Assembly (NCBI GenBank): GCA_011390755.1
Contig: JAABRU010000052.1
Span: 1 to 39,895, forward strand
Length of the DNA stretch: 39,895 nucleotides
Origin: Desulfobacteraceae bacterium
GTDB lineage: Bacteria > Desulfobacterota > Desulfobacteria > Desulfobacterales > Desulfococcaceae
Direction: 5' to 3'
Under the pieces are notes generated by a model. That model was not told where the DNA came from. It did not search any database and saw nothing but the letters and a program-made list of their open reading frames with translations. Shown here in pieces: positions 32,747 to 39,895 of the stretch; position 1 is the stretch's first letter; each line of letters starts with the position of its first letter. The translations under genes and the position numbers were made by a program.

Positions 32747-34390
32747 TTATTTTCCGGGGCACTGGCACCGCACTGATTCATCAATATTCTTATTGCCGTA
32801 TGCTTTGTCAAAATAATCGCTGAATTCCAAAGACAGTTTGATGGCTCTTTCCCGGTAGGCATTTTTATCCGGCCATGTATTTTCGGGAATCAGAATATCC
32901 GAAGGTATGCCCGGGCAGAAAACCGGAACATCCAGATGGAATATTTTGTCCCGCACATATTTTACATGCTCCAGTCTGCCGTCCAGGGCGGCATCCACCA
33001 TGGCCCGTGTCAGGGTAATATCCATACGCTGCCCCACACCGAAAGGCCCGCCGCTCCAACCGGTATTGATCAGATAGACAACGGTTTTATGCTGCTCCAT
33101 TTTCTGCCCCAGCATATCCGAATAAATATGGGGAAGGCAGGGCATAAAGGGCTGGCCGAAAAAACGGGAAAAGGTGGAAACCGGGTCAACAATGCCGGTT
33201 TCGGTTCCGGCCAGTTTGCTGGTATAACCCATAAGAAACCAGAGCATGGCCTGATCCGGATTCAGACGGGAAACCGGGGGCAGAACGCCGTTTGCATCGG
33301 CAGTAAGAAACAGAATTGTTTTGGGATGACTCCCCCTTGACTCCGCCTTGATATTGCTCAGAAAGCGAAGGGGATAGGAAGCCCGGCTGTTGGGGGTCAG
33401 CCGGTCATCAAAAAGGTCAAATGTTCCGCCCGGGTACATCAGGGCATTTTCCACAATCACGCCGTGTTCCAGATAGTCATCCCTGTGAAAAACGGCCTTG
33501 TATATTTCCGGTTCTTTTTCCGGATTCAGATCAATGAGTTTGGCATAGCAGCCGTTTTCAAAATTGGCAATGCCCCTGTCACTCCATCCGTGTTCGTCAT
33601 CTCCCAGCAAAGCCCGATCCGGAACGGCAGAAAGTGTGGTTTTCCCGGTGCCGGAAAGCCCGAGAAAAAGGCTGAGTTCCCCTTTGGTATTTTCATTGGC
33701 CGAGCAGTGAATAGGCAGAATATTGTCCAGTGGCAGATAGTAATTCATCACCGTAAACATCAGTTTTTTCACACTGCCGCCATAAGCCGAACCGTAAACC
33801 AGTCCGACGCGGTTTGCAAAATCAATGACAATCGCTATATCCGATGTCTTTCCGCCGGGAAGATCCCGCAGTCGTCCCTTATAACGGGAGGCATTCACTT
33901 TATCATAGGGCAAAACCAGCAGGGTAAAAGGTTTGTCGGCAAAAATACCGGAAGCAGTATCTTCGGGAACAGGGCGGAACATATTCAGGGTAAAAAGGGC
34001 GGTCAGAGAACGGTCGGAAATGGTCTTTACCGGCATGGCATAAGAAGGATCCGCACCGATAACCCGGTCTGTAACAAAGAGAACCTGTTTTCCCTTCAGT
34101 ACTTTCAGAGCATCCTGCCACAGCATTTCAAAGGTTTCCGCATCCACCGGAAGATTATTGGGGGAATCCCAGTCAATATTGCTGTCTGTTTCCGGTCTGC
34201 GTACAATCAGTGTGTCCAAAGGTGCCCGGCCGGTAGAATGGGGGGGAGTCCAGGTGGCCAGCGCTCCGTTTGCTGCAACCAGTGCTTCTTTTCTTTCCAC
34301 TACCTGCCGGATGGTTTCCTTACGGCTCAGGTTTGCAAAAATCTGAGGATGATCTGCTAAAACTTTGGTGAGGTTTTTGCTAAATTCCAT
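32747..34390 (-). CDS. pckA: Phosphoenolpyruvate carboxykinase (ATP)
   Basis: The start is ATG 34390 (MEFSKNLTKVL) with AAAGGCAG upstream; a TTG ten codons earlier is less likely. The 547-residue protein matches ATP-dependent PEPCK, which interconverts oxaloacetate + ATP with PEP + CO2 + ADP. The kinase-1a loop GLSGTGKTTLSAVP and the kinase-2/metal site LLGDDEHGWSD are intact. Other conserved segments are FVTDRVIGADPSYAMPVKTI, GSAYGGSVKKLMFTVMNYYL, INTGWSGGPFGVGQRM and PFMPCLPHIYSDMLG. It is a central gluconeogenic/anaplerotic enzyme in the cytoplasm. The region upstream of the start is a tandem 155-bp repeat (34407-34716), which must contain the promoter. Confidence 0.96.
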   Translation of the reverse strand: MEFSKNLTKVLADHPQIFANLSRKETIRQVVERKEALVAANGALATWTPPHSTGRAPLDTLIVRRPETDSNIDWDSPNNLPVDAETFEMLWQDALKVLKGKQVLFVTDRVIGADPSYAMPVKTISDRSLTALFTLNMFRPVPEDTASGIFADKPFTLLVLPYDKVNASRYKGRLRDLPGGKTSDIAIVIDFANRVGLVYGSAYGGSVKKLMFTVMNYYLPLDNILPIHCSANENTKGELSLFLGLSGTGKTTLSAVPDRALLGDDEHGWSDRGIANFENGCYAKLIDLNPEKEPEIYKAVFHRDDYLEHGVIVENALMYPGGTFDLFDDRLTPNSRASYPLRFLSNIKAESRGSHPKTILFLTADANGVLPPVSRLNPDQAMLWFLMGYTSKLAGTETGIVDPVSTFSRFFGQPFMPCLPHIYSDMLGQKMEQHKTVVYLINTGWSGGPFGVGQRMDITLTRAMVDAALDGRLEHVKYVRDKIFHLDVPVFCPGIPSDILIPENTWPDKNAYRERAIKLSLEFSDYFDKAYGNKNIDESVRCQCPGK

Positions 34391-34406
34391 ATTATCTGCC
34401 TTTGCA

Positions 34407-34716
34407 TAGTGTTTTGTCAAAGTTAAACTGACGGGTTACGTCACACCTGCCGGGGCGTATTGCATACGCCCCGGTTCTGCCGTATGGCGGGCGTATGCAG
34501 CACGCCCCCACGGTTTAAGCAGATGTTCCGGATACCCCTCATTTTCACCTTGACGAGACAATAGTGTTTTGTCAGGATTTGAATGCGGGGTTACCTTATC
34601 CTGTAAGAGCGTACCGCATATGCCCCGAAGTCCGCTTATGCCGGGCCTGTGCAATACACCCCTGCGGTTTCAGCAGATGTTCCGGATACCCGTCATTTTA
34701 ACCTTGACGATACAAT
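34407..34716. repeat. Two tandem degenerate 155-bp repeats upstream of pckA
   Basis: Unit 1 (34407-34561) and unit 2 (34562-34716) both begin TAGTGTTTTGTCA and contain GCGTATTGCATACGCCCC-like palindromes. Both end with GCAGATGTTCCGGATACCC, then a CCTTGACGA motif and ACAATAGT. Identity is high at the ends and lower in the palindromic core. The core resembles that of family B. Confidence 0.8.
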
Positions 34717-34782
34717 AGTTAAAATTGAATGTATCATAGCCACAACTCTTCTGACCTATAAATCATGCCTTTGATTTTGTAA

Positions 34783-34895
34783 AGTATTAACCCAGGCTGC
34801 CACCTATCGGGGCAGCAACCGAAAATCAGGCAGTTGCAGGATACTCAAAAGTTACCGGAACGAAAAATCAATAGGTTACGTTTATAGGTAGCAAA
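34783..34895. repeat. Interspersed repeat family I, copy 1
   Basis: The unit runs from TTAACCCAGGCTGCCACCTAT to GTTTATAGGTAGCAAATTG, with inverted ends. It shares the order TGCAGGATACTCAAAAG, then CCGGAACGAAAAATCA, with copy 2 at 37736-37846. It is non-coding. Confidence 0.65.
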
Positions 34896-34912
34896 TTGAG
34901 TAAAGTATTATT

Positions 34913-35032
34913 GATGAACCCGTAAAAAGTCCGTCAGAAAAAAATCTGCCACATTATAATGCGGCTGTATCAGCATTTTACAGCAGTATATTGTGGTCAG
35001 AATATTCGGTTCTGACTTTTTACAAAACCATC
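34913..35032 (-). mobile_element. MITE-like element A, copy A6 (variant core)
   Basis: This 120-bp variant has family A ends (GATGAACCCGTAAAAAGTC and GACTTTTTACAAAACCATC) but a diverged core. ATTATT is duplicated at 34907-34912 and 35033-35038. The right target copy contains the stop codon of the nitroreductase gene (TTA at 35034-35036 on the plus strand). Confidence 0.85.
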
Positions 35033-35033
35033 A

Positions 35034-35576
35034 TTATTGAACCGGATATTTTTTTCCAAAGGAAAGATAATGCAGTTTTTCATATTTCAGATCCTTATCA
35101 CCGTAGGCTGTTTTGTTTTCAGCCGGATGACCGACAGCGATCACGGATTCAATTTCATACCTGCCGGGAATCTCCAGCAGTTTACGGATGTATTCCCCGG
35201 TACTCTGTCCGTCAGCATTATCTCTTTTGCGTATCTGCACCCAGCAGGCACCCAGTCCCAGTTCTTCGGCCATCAGCAGAAGATAGACCGATGCAATGGA
35301 GGCATCTTCCACCCACACATCGGATTTTTCCGTATCGGCCATGACCACAATTCCCGCAGCGGCCTCTTTGAGAAAAGAGGCTCCGTGGGGTTTGCATTTT
35401 GAAAGTTTTTCCAGTATGTCTTTCTCATCCGTCAGCAGAAACTCCCAGGGCCGGATGGAGCGGGAAGATGGGGACAAAAGTGCCGATTTCAGCAGCATAT
35501 CCATTTTATCCCTTTCCAGGGGCTGATCTGTAAATTTTCGGATGCTTCTTCTTTTTTTCATAATATCGTATAACAT
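35034..35576 (-). CDS. Nitroreductase-family FMN oxidoreductase
   Basis: The ATG at 35576 follows GGAGG and gives a 180-residue protein, normal for this family. The FMN-binding signature KKRRSIRKFTDQPLERDKM is at the N terminus. It is followed by LLSPSSRSIRPWEFLL, a central VWVEDASIASVYLLLMAEEL helix and GLGACWVQIRKRD. The C terminus ends shortly after VIAVGHPAENK. Such enzymes use NAD(P)H to reduce nitro, quinone or other acceptors; the specific substrate cannot be inferred. The coding end falls exactly in the target duplication of element A6, so the original last residues may have changed by one or two codons. Confidence 0.9.
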   Translation of the reverse strand: MLYDIMKKRRSIRKFTDQPLERDKMDMLLKSALLSPSSRSIRPWEFLLTDEKDILEKLSKCKPHGASFLKEAAAGIVVMADTEKSDVWVEDASIASVYLLLMAEELGLGACWVQIRKRDNADGQSTGEYIRKLLEIPGRYEIESVIAVGHPAENKTAYGDKDLKYEKLHYLSFGKKYPVQ

Positions 35577-35661
35577 AATATCCTCCGAACGCACGGCAGA
35601 GACGCAGGGCCCTGCGTCTCTGCATCACATATTTTTCAAATATAAAAAATAAATTAATCGT

Positions 35662-35762
35662 GATGATCTCGTAAAAAGTCGGGAAATCAGGTTTTGATAC
35701 ATATTCATCAGCTGATTTTACTGACAGCGATTTTCAAAAATCTGACTTTTTACCGATTCATC
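35662..35762 (+). mobile_element. MITE-like element A, copy A7
   Basis: This 101-bp family A copy starts GATGATCTCGTAAAAAGTC and ends TTTTTACCGATTCATC. AATCGT is duplicated at 35656-35661 and 35763-35768. It lies upstream of the nitroreductase gene. Confidence 0.92.
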
Positions 35763-35835
35763 AATCGTGTGCTGCAGAAAAATATTCCCCAAGGCAGCAG
35801 CATTGTCCCCTATGGGTAATACTGCTGACGCAGAA

Positions 35836-35918
35836 CCTATCCGAAAACCTTTGAAACCGATTTTTAAACCCGGTAAAAACAGGAGTTCCGAACATCGGGA
35901 AACAGGTTTTCGGATAGG
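35836..35918. repeat. Inverted repeat with CCTATCCGAAAACCT arms
   Basis: CCTATCCGAAAACCT (35836-35850) is perfectly inverted at AGGTTTTCGGATAGG (35904-35918). The 15-bp arms and 53-bp core resemble the ends of some insertion sequences. It lies 31 bases past the end of the hydrolase gene on the other strand and could terminate it. Confidence 0.65.
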
Positions 35919-35948
35919 CTCTTGGGGGGCGGTTCCCCCCCGTTTTTT

Positions 35949-36935
35949 TCAGGACAGAAAAAAACGGGCCATGCATTCTTCCGCATAACTCTGGAAACGG
36001 AAGTTTCTGATAAATCCGGTATGTCCTCCGTAAGAAGTCTGCTCTATCGTGAGATTTCTGCCGGATGCAAGACGGGGCAGATCCGCAGCAGGGATAATGG
36101 GATCATCCGCACTAATCAGAATACGGGAAGGAACCTGCAGATTTTCCAAAGCATTCCCGCAGATGCTGTAGGCCCGCAGATATGCTTCGGCAGTGGAAAA
36201 ACCGGTGTGACGGGGGGCGAAGAATTCTGTCATGCTCCCCAGGGTGGGGAAGCGGGAAAGATCTTTCAGTTCTGTAAATTCAGGAAAAAGCCGGTATTTT
36301 TTCTGCAAAGAACGCCGCCACTTTTTCATAAAATAATGATGGTAAAATGACGGCCCGTTTTCCAGTATCTGCATGGTTTTCTGCGGATCCAGCAGGGGAC
36401 TGACGGCCATGACTTTTGCCGGACGGATACCGGCCGCGGGTGCGCGGACGGCAATCCGCAGGGCAAAATTTCCTCCCAAAGAAAAACCGGCCAGAAACAG
36501 CTTTCGGTGAGGAAAACGGTTTTGAACTGCTCTGACCGCCCCCACGGTTTCATCAATGCGGCAGGAATGAAACAGCCCCCTGTTCAGGCGGTGACTGTTT
36601 CCGTGATCCCTGAGATTCAGCCGGAACACATCAAATCCTTTGCGGAAAAGATAATCCGCAGCGGATATCAGATAAACCGAATCGGAACTGCCTTCCCAGC
36701 CGTGAATGAGAACAGCAAGATCATTTCCCCCCTTTTCCCGGGCAGTATATTTCCCTTCCAGACGAACCCCCTTTCCGCAATCCAGAATGCAGTGACTGCT
36801 TTGTGAAATCAGCCTGCGCGCACGGAACAGCACAAAAGGACGCCGCAGTTTAATACTGGCCAGTACGGACTGTATATGGGGATTCCGGAAAAAAAGCGGG
36901 GGACGGAATGAATTGTTTACAGCGATTTCCACCAT
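35949..36935 (-). CDS. YheT-like alpha/beta hydrolase
   Basis: The 328-residue protein has the COG0429/YheT layout: an N-terminal FRPPLFFRNPHIQSVLASIK segment, the oxyanion region VLIHGWEGSSDS, and the nucleophile elbow GFSLGGNFALR. The catalytic aspartate lies in ISADDPIIP and the histidine in GGHTGF. Family members are presumed esterases or lipases acting on short acyl substrates; physiological roles are mostly unknown. The start is 15 bases after the stop of the zinc-ribbon gene on the same strand, so the two probably form an operon. The upstream site (GGGGGGCAG) is only moderate, consistent with coupled translation. Confidence 0.9.
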   Translation of the reverse strand: MVEIAVNNSFRPPLFFRNPHIQSVLASIKLRRPFVLFRARRLISQSSHCILDCGKGVRLEGKYTAREKGGNDLAVLIHGWEGSSDSVYLISAADYLFRKGFDVFRLNLRDHGNSHRLNRGLFHSCRIDETVGAVRAVQNRFPHRKLFLAGFSLGGNFALRIAVRAPAAGIRPAKVMAVSPLLDPQKTMQILENGPSFYHHYFMKKWRRSLQKKYRLFPEFTELKDLSRFPTLGSMTEFFAPRHTGFSTAEAYLRAYSICGNALENLQVPSRILISADDPIIPAADLPRLASGRNLTIEQTSYGGHTGFIRNFRFQSYAEECMARFFLS

Positions 36936-36950
36936 GCCGGTCTGCCCCCC

Positions 36951-37628
36951 TCAGACCCCCGCCACATCCTTACCGCATTTTTTACAGATTTTGGCCCGTC
37001 TTTTGATAATTTCGGTGCAGTAAGGACATTCACGGGTAAAATGCCGTTCATGCAGTTTTTTGATGGCCGCTTCCACCTGTTTTTGCAAAAGGTTGTTTTT
37101 ATAATCAAAATTGCGGATGGCATCAATGGCTTCCATACCGGCAATATCTCCCAGCATCTCTGCCGCCTTTATCCGTACCCGCATGGGTTCTGCCGTGTCC
37201 AGCAGCATACGGGTAATGGTAATTTCATCTTTGCTGAGATAGCAGTCTGTCAGAATGGAAAAGCCTTTGATGGTGTTCTGCTTGAGCACTTCCTGCTCCA
37301 TCACTGTCCGGTTATCAATCAGCTGACCGGTTCCCCCCATGGGGCTGAATACCGGCATACATTCAAATTTGTCCGAGTCCTTGTATTTTATACAGCGGTA
37401 AGAAGCTTTCTGGCCGAAATTTTCCTCCAGCTCTTTCCAGCCGCTTTCATAAAGGGGGCATTTATCATTAAAACATACATAAAGAAAAGGGGCACCCCAG
37501 CCCAGTCCGTCACTGAAACTGACCGGGGGAACTTCCCATATACTCATTTCTTCCTTACAGTGGGGGCATACCGGTTTTTTCTGTGACAGCATGTCCTCCA
37601 GATAGTGATCCTTGCTTTCCATGACCAT
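36951..37628 (-). CDS. Zinc-ribbon protein with HEAT-like helical middle, function unknown
   Basis: The 225-residue protein has an N-terminal Cys cluster (CPHC, then CFNDKC about 30 residues later) and a C-terminal zinc ribbon (CPYCTEIIKRRAKICKKCGK). Between them is a helical stretch (RMLLDTAEPMRVRIKAAEML, then GDIAGMEAIDAIRNF) reminiscent of one or two HEAT repeats. ATG 37628 is preceded by AGGGAGGATAATC. I do not recognise a named family. Zinc ribbons plus HEAT-like repeats suggest a scaffold or nucleic-acid/protein contact role. It precedes the YheT-like hydrolase in a likely two-gene operon. Confidence 0.8.
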   Translation of the reverse strand: MVMESKDHYLEDMLSQKKPVCPHCKEEMSIWEVPPVSFSDGLGWGAPFLYVCFNDKCPLYESGWKELEENFGQKASYRCIKYKDSDKFECMPVFSPMGGTGQLIDNRTVMEQEVLKQNTIKGFSILTDCYLSKDEITITRMLLDTAEPMRVRIKAAEMLGDIAGMEAIDAIRNFDYKNNLLQKQVEAAIKKLHERHFTRECPYCTEIIKRRAKICKKCGKDVAGV

Positions 37629-37735
37629 GTGAGATTATCCTCCCTTGCATAAAATATATTTAAAAATTCTTTTAAGAACTGTACAAAGAAATATAAGATA
37701 AGATTTCTGTACTTTTCCGCAAGCATTTTTTTTAT

Positions 37736-37846
37736 AATAACCCGGGCTGCCGCCCGGCAGGGAGGTAAACAGAAATCCGTCATCTGCAGGATACCCCAAA
37801 AGCTGCCGGAATGAAAAATCAGCAGATTTGGATTACAGGTGGCCGT
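37736..37846. repeat. Interspersed repeat family I, copy 2
   Basis: Starting ATAACCCGGGCTGCCGCCC and ending GATTACAGGTGGCCGTTCC, it shares TGCAGGATACCCCAAAAG and CCGGAATGAAAAATCAGCAG in the same order as copy 1 at 34783. It is non-coding and is followed directly by a D-like unit (about 37849-37966) with CGTATTGCATACG/CGTATGCAATACG arms. Confidence 0.65.
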
Positions 37847-37990
37847 TCCAATGCTCCTGACTTAGGCAAAACGGAGACCGGGCGTATTGCATACGTTCTT
37901 CCGCCGGTCAGCAGGACGTATGCAATACGCCCCTGCGGAAAAAAATTCCTCAAGGCAGCAGTAATGGGTGGCAGACCGGGGGATAATAAT

Positions 37991-38056
37991 CAGCAGATCG
38001 AAAAGTTTCCGGGACAGTCTCAAAACTGTATCCGGGAAAAATGTTCCGATCTGCTG
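37991..38056. mobile_element. MITE-like element C, copy C2 (short form)
   Basis: This 66-bp unit begins CAGCAGATCGAAAAGTTTCC and ends TGTTCCGATCTGCTG. ATAAT is duplicated at 37986-37990 and 38057-38061. It shares ends and the CCGTATCCGGG-like inner text with C1 but lacks the large inner palindrome. Confidence 0.88.
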
Positions 38057-38125
38057 ATAATGAATTGAAGTCGTTGACTTGAACCATGCCTTCTGTTATT
38101 GCACGGGTCCGGCTGCATTTTTAGT

Positions 38126-38228
38126 GCATTGTTTCACTTAAAATTGTGCAGGTATTTCGGTTCAGAATATCCGAATGCCGGGTTACACTTCGCCAACCCG
38201 ACCTACAATTTTAAGTGAAACAAAGCAT
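38126..38228. mobile_element. Inverted-repeat element Q
   Basis: GCATTGTTTCACTTAAAATTG (from 38126) is inverted at CAATTTTAAGTGAAACAAAGC (to about 38226), giving about 20-bp arms with one mismatch. The core contains CCGGGTTACACTTCGCCAACCCG, a smaller hairpin. It is non-coding. Confidence 0.75.
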
Positions 38229-38230
38229 TA

Positions 38231-38258
38231 GGTAGTGGGTCAAATTTGACCCACCACC
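38231..38258. repeat. Ends-only palindrome of family B
   Basis: The 28-bp GGTAGTGGGTCAAA plus TTTGACCCACCACC is an almost perfect palindrome. It consists of the two terminal repeats of family B joined with the 105-bp core missing. Confidence 0.8.
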
Positions 38259-38285
38259 CATTTTTACCCTTCGCGGGGAAAACAT

Positions 38286-38529
38286 GATGATCTCGAAAAA
38301 AAGTCAGAAAATCAGGCATTGATGCACATCATTATACTGATTTTATTAATCGCAGTTCAATGTCATTGACTTAGGCAAAAAATCCCCCTCCCCCGGTGGG
38401 AGGGGTTAGGGGAGGGGGTGTATCAGTTTGTAATCAGAAATAATTTCACCCTCCCTCAGGGGAGGGGGGGGCTTAAGTCAATGACATTGAATAGCAGTTT
38501 TCAAAAATCTGACTTTTTACAGCTTCATC
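38286..38529 (+). mobile_element. MITE-like element A, copy A8, interrupted by element D1
   Basis: The family A ends (GATGATCTCGAAAAAAAGTC and TGACTTTTTACAGCTTCATC) enclose D1. The outer flanks AAACAT and AAATAT are a near-duplication. It ends 24 bases before the FAH-family start codon, so that gene's promoter lies in or beyond repeat DNA. Confidence 0.85.
38356..38491. mobile_element. MITE-like element D, copy D1, nested in A8
   Basis: TTCAATGTCATTGACTTA (38356-38373) is perfectly inverted at TAAGTCAATGACATTGAA (38474-38491). The 136-bp unit has a C/G-rich core (CCCCTCCCCCGGTGGGAGGG and its approximate complement near 38450). Related cores occur at about 15590. The insertion splits the centre of A8; GCAG near both junctions may be the target duplication. 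Confidence 0.88.
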
Positions 38530-38553
38530 AAATATAAAAGGGGGAAATTTTAT

Positions 38554-39384
38554 ATGAGATTCATACGGTTCGGTGAAAAAGGGAAAGAAAAACCGGGTTT
38601 GCTGCAGGATGCCAAAATTGTCGATCTCCGGAAAATATATCCGGATATACCGGATATCGGAGAAATATTTTTCAGAGAGGGATGGCCTGAAAAACTGGCA
38701 GGGATTGAAGAAGAGGGGGAAAATATGGAAGTACGTCTCGGCCCGCCGCTGGCACGTCCTTCCAAAATCATCTGCCTGGGGAAAAATTATGCGGAACATG
38801 CCAAAGAAGGGGGATTTGACGCTCCCGAAAAGCCCCTGTTATTCTGCAAAACCATGAATACGGTCAACGGGCCCTATGATGATGTGCCGATGCCGGAAAG
38901 CAGCGGAAAAACAGACTGGGAGGTGGAGCTGGCCCTGGTCATCGGCAAAGAAGGAAAAAGAATTCCCCGCAGCCGTGCATTTGATTTTATTGCAGGTTAT
39001 ATGGTCATGAATGACGTATCCGGCAGGGAGGCCCAGTTCGGTGACGGGCAGTGGTTCCGCGGCAAGTCCTTTGACGGTTTTGCCCCTATGGGGCATGCCC
39101 TGGTAACAGCAGATGAGGTGGGAGATGTACAGAATCTGCGCCTGGAAGCCCTGGTGGACGGAAAAATAATGCAGGACGGCAATACCAAAGATATGATTTT
39201 TGATATTCCTTATATTCTGGAATATGTCAGCCGGGAAATGACATTATGGCCCGGGGATATAATTTCCACCGGAACGCCTTCGGGAGTGGGGATTTTCCGG
39301 GATCCTCCGATGACTTTGAAAGCGGGAAATGTTGTGGAATGCCGGATTGAAAAAATCGGAGCGATTCGGAACCGCTTTGTATAA
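38554..39384 (+). CDS. Fumarylacetoacetate hydrolase family protein
   Basis: The 276-residue protein starts at ATG 38554 with AAGGGGGAAA upstream. It has the small N-terminal domain typical of FAH-domain proteins and then the catalytic domain. KIICLGKNYAEHAKE is characteristic. The metal ligands are E-x-E in DWEVELALVIG and D in VMNDVSGRE; later segments GQWFRGKSFDGFAPMGHALV and GDIISTGTPSGVG are conserved. Family members act as acylpyruvate hydrolases, oxaloacetate decarboxylases or 2-hydroxyhepta-2,4-diene-1,7-dioate isomerases; the sequence does not discriminate. No catabolic gene cluster surrounds it. Length and residues are normal. Confidence 0.92.
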   Translation: MRFIRFGEKGKEKPGLLQDAKIVDLRKIYPDIPDIGEIFFREGWPEKLAGIEEEGENMEVRLGPPLARPSKIICLGKNYAEHAKEGGFDAPEKPLLFCKTMNTVNGPYDDVPMPESSGKTDWEVELALVIGKEGKRIPRSRAFDFIAGYMVMNDVSGREAQFGDGQWFRGKSFDGFAPMGHALVTADEVGDVQNLRLEALVDGKIMQDGNTKDMIFDIPYILEYVSREMTLWPGDIISTGTPSGVGIFRDPPMTLKAGNVVECRIEKIGAIRNRFV

Positions 39385-39426
39385 ACGGCCATGAGCCCTG
39401 ACTCACAGCGAAACATGAAAGCCGCA

Positions 39427-39472
39427 CGGAGTGCGAAAATGAAGGCCGAAGCCGGTTTTTCGCAGACACTTT
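39427..39472. repeat. Repeat family H fragment
   Basis: CGGAGTGCGAAAATGAAGGCC with GGTTTTTCGCAGACACTTTC partly matches repeat H at 16846 and about 32062. It is degenerate and lies downstream of the FAH-family gene. Confidence 0.5.
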
Positions 39473-39615
39473 CATATAAAACAGACTCCTGACACACTTT
39501 AATATATTTCAACCTAACTATCTGATATTTCAACATAAGAAAATGGACATTTGGAAAAATTGGTTAAATAGTGTATTGTAACCCTCTGTAAATAATCATA
39601 AACAGAGGATTAAAA

Positions 39616-39844
39616 ATGAACACAGCAGAAAATATCCAAATTTTCGATTCATTACCAAATTTTTTTGGTGGCAGAAAAGTTAACATGATGATCTCGTAAA
39701 AAGTCGGAAAATCAGGTTTTGACACACATTAATATACTGATTTTATTAACAGCGATTTTCAAAAATCTGACTTTTTACAGGTTCATCAACATAGATCAAC
39801 CTAAACGGAGCGGCTTTTTTCAAAAAATACGGCTGAAAGTCTGA
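39616..39844 (+). pseudogene. Small unknown ORF interrupted by element A9
   Basis: An ATG with AGAGGATTAAAA upstream opens the frame MNTAENIQIFDSLPNFFGGR, then KVN, and is cut by family A copy A9. Removing A9 and one AACAT copy continues it in frame as IDQPKRSGFFQKIRLKV and a stop, giving a 40-residue protein. I do not recognise it. The good ribosome-binding site and clean restoration suggest a real small gene, or the start of a larger decayed one such as a transposase. Confidence 0.55.
39687..39787 (+). mobile_element. MITE-like element A, copy A9
   Basis: This 101-bp family A copy starts GATGATCTCGTAAAAAGTC and ends GACTTTTTACAGGTTCATC. AACAT is duplicated at 39682-39686 and 39788-39792. 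It differs from A1 at few positions, so it is relatively young. Confidence 0.92.
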
Positions 39845-39895
39845 TAACCGGAACTTTGTCTGTTTTGCAGTTTTCACCCGGCGGGTGAAATCCGG

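Noticed and set aside
34384..34424. A TTGACA plus GATAAT promoter directly at the pckA start
   Set aside because: The -10-like hexamer would overlap the start codon and place transcription initiation inside the gene. Only the -35-like text is noted.
1..39895. tRNA, rRNA, riboswitch or CRISPR features
   Set aside because: Reading both strands I found no cloverleaf, conserved rRNA text, riboswitch core or spacer array. A covariance-model search would be needed to exclude small RNAs.

Overview
The window (about 39.9 kb, moderate GC) looks like a chromosomal piece of a Gram-negative, metabolically versatile bacterium. The gene mix (copper/silver RND efflux, a chemosensory cluster with c-di-GMP output, PEP carboxykinase, MetF) and above all the density of short interspersed inverted-repeat elements suggest a large repeat-rich genome such as a Desulfobacterota (Desulfonema-like) filamentous or gliding sulfate reducer. 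That taxonomic guess is inference; no rRNA or other phylogenetic marker is present.

Layout. (1) 0.3-11.8 kb, plus strand: a heavy-metal efflux locus with two TolC-family outer-membrane proteins, a CusB-type adaptor carrying heavy-metal-binding motifs, a CusA-type pump with the three copper-binding methionines, a coiled-coil/PD-(D/E)XK protein with 54-bp internal repeats, and a His/Met-rich periplasmic protein. An opposite-strand DUF4143 AAA ATPase sits between adaptor and pump. (2) 12.3-16.4 kb, minus strand: a single-chain restriction-modification enzyme with an AT-rich specificity region, then radC. (3) 17.2-18.5 kb: an aminopeptidase P. (4) 19.0-21.2 kb, minus strand: a wrecked defence operon (N6-methylase, MNT nucleotidyltransferase, HEPN, NERD), in which different miniature elements break the successive genes. 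(5) 21.2-22.1 kb: metF. (6) 22.9-31.2 kb, plus strand: cheB-cheR(TPR)-cheA(REC), two REC-GGDEF diguanylate cyclases and a REC-histidine kinase. This is a Wsp-like set without a receptor or CheW in the window. A DUF2062 membrane protein follows. (7) 32.7-39.4 kb: pckA, a nitroreductase, a YheT-like hydrolase, a zinc-ribbon protein and an FAH-family hydrolase, separated by repeat-filled gaps.

The most unusual feature is the ecology of miniature inverted-repeat elements. At least ten families (called A to Q here) can be read directly, many with target duplications. Family A is a 101-bp element with nine copies plus a relic. Family F is present as two apparently identical 166-bp inverted copies. 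Several elements are nested (C in A, D in A, M in E), giving a relative chronology. In four places, conceptually removing the element and one target copy restores a reading frame (methylase/G, MNT/A2, HEPN/F2, a 40-codon ORF/A9), which confirms the element boundaries.
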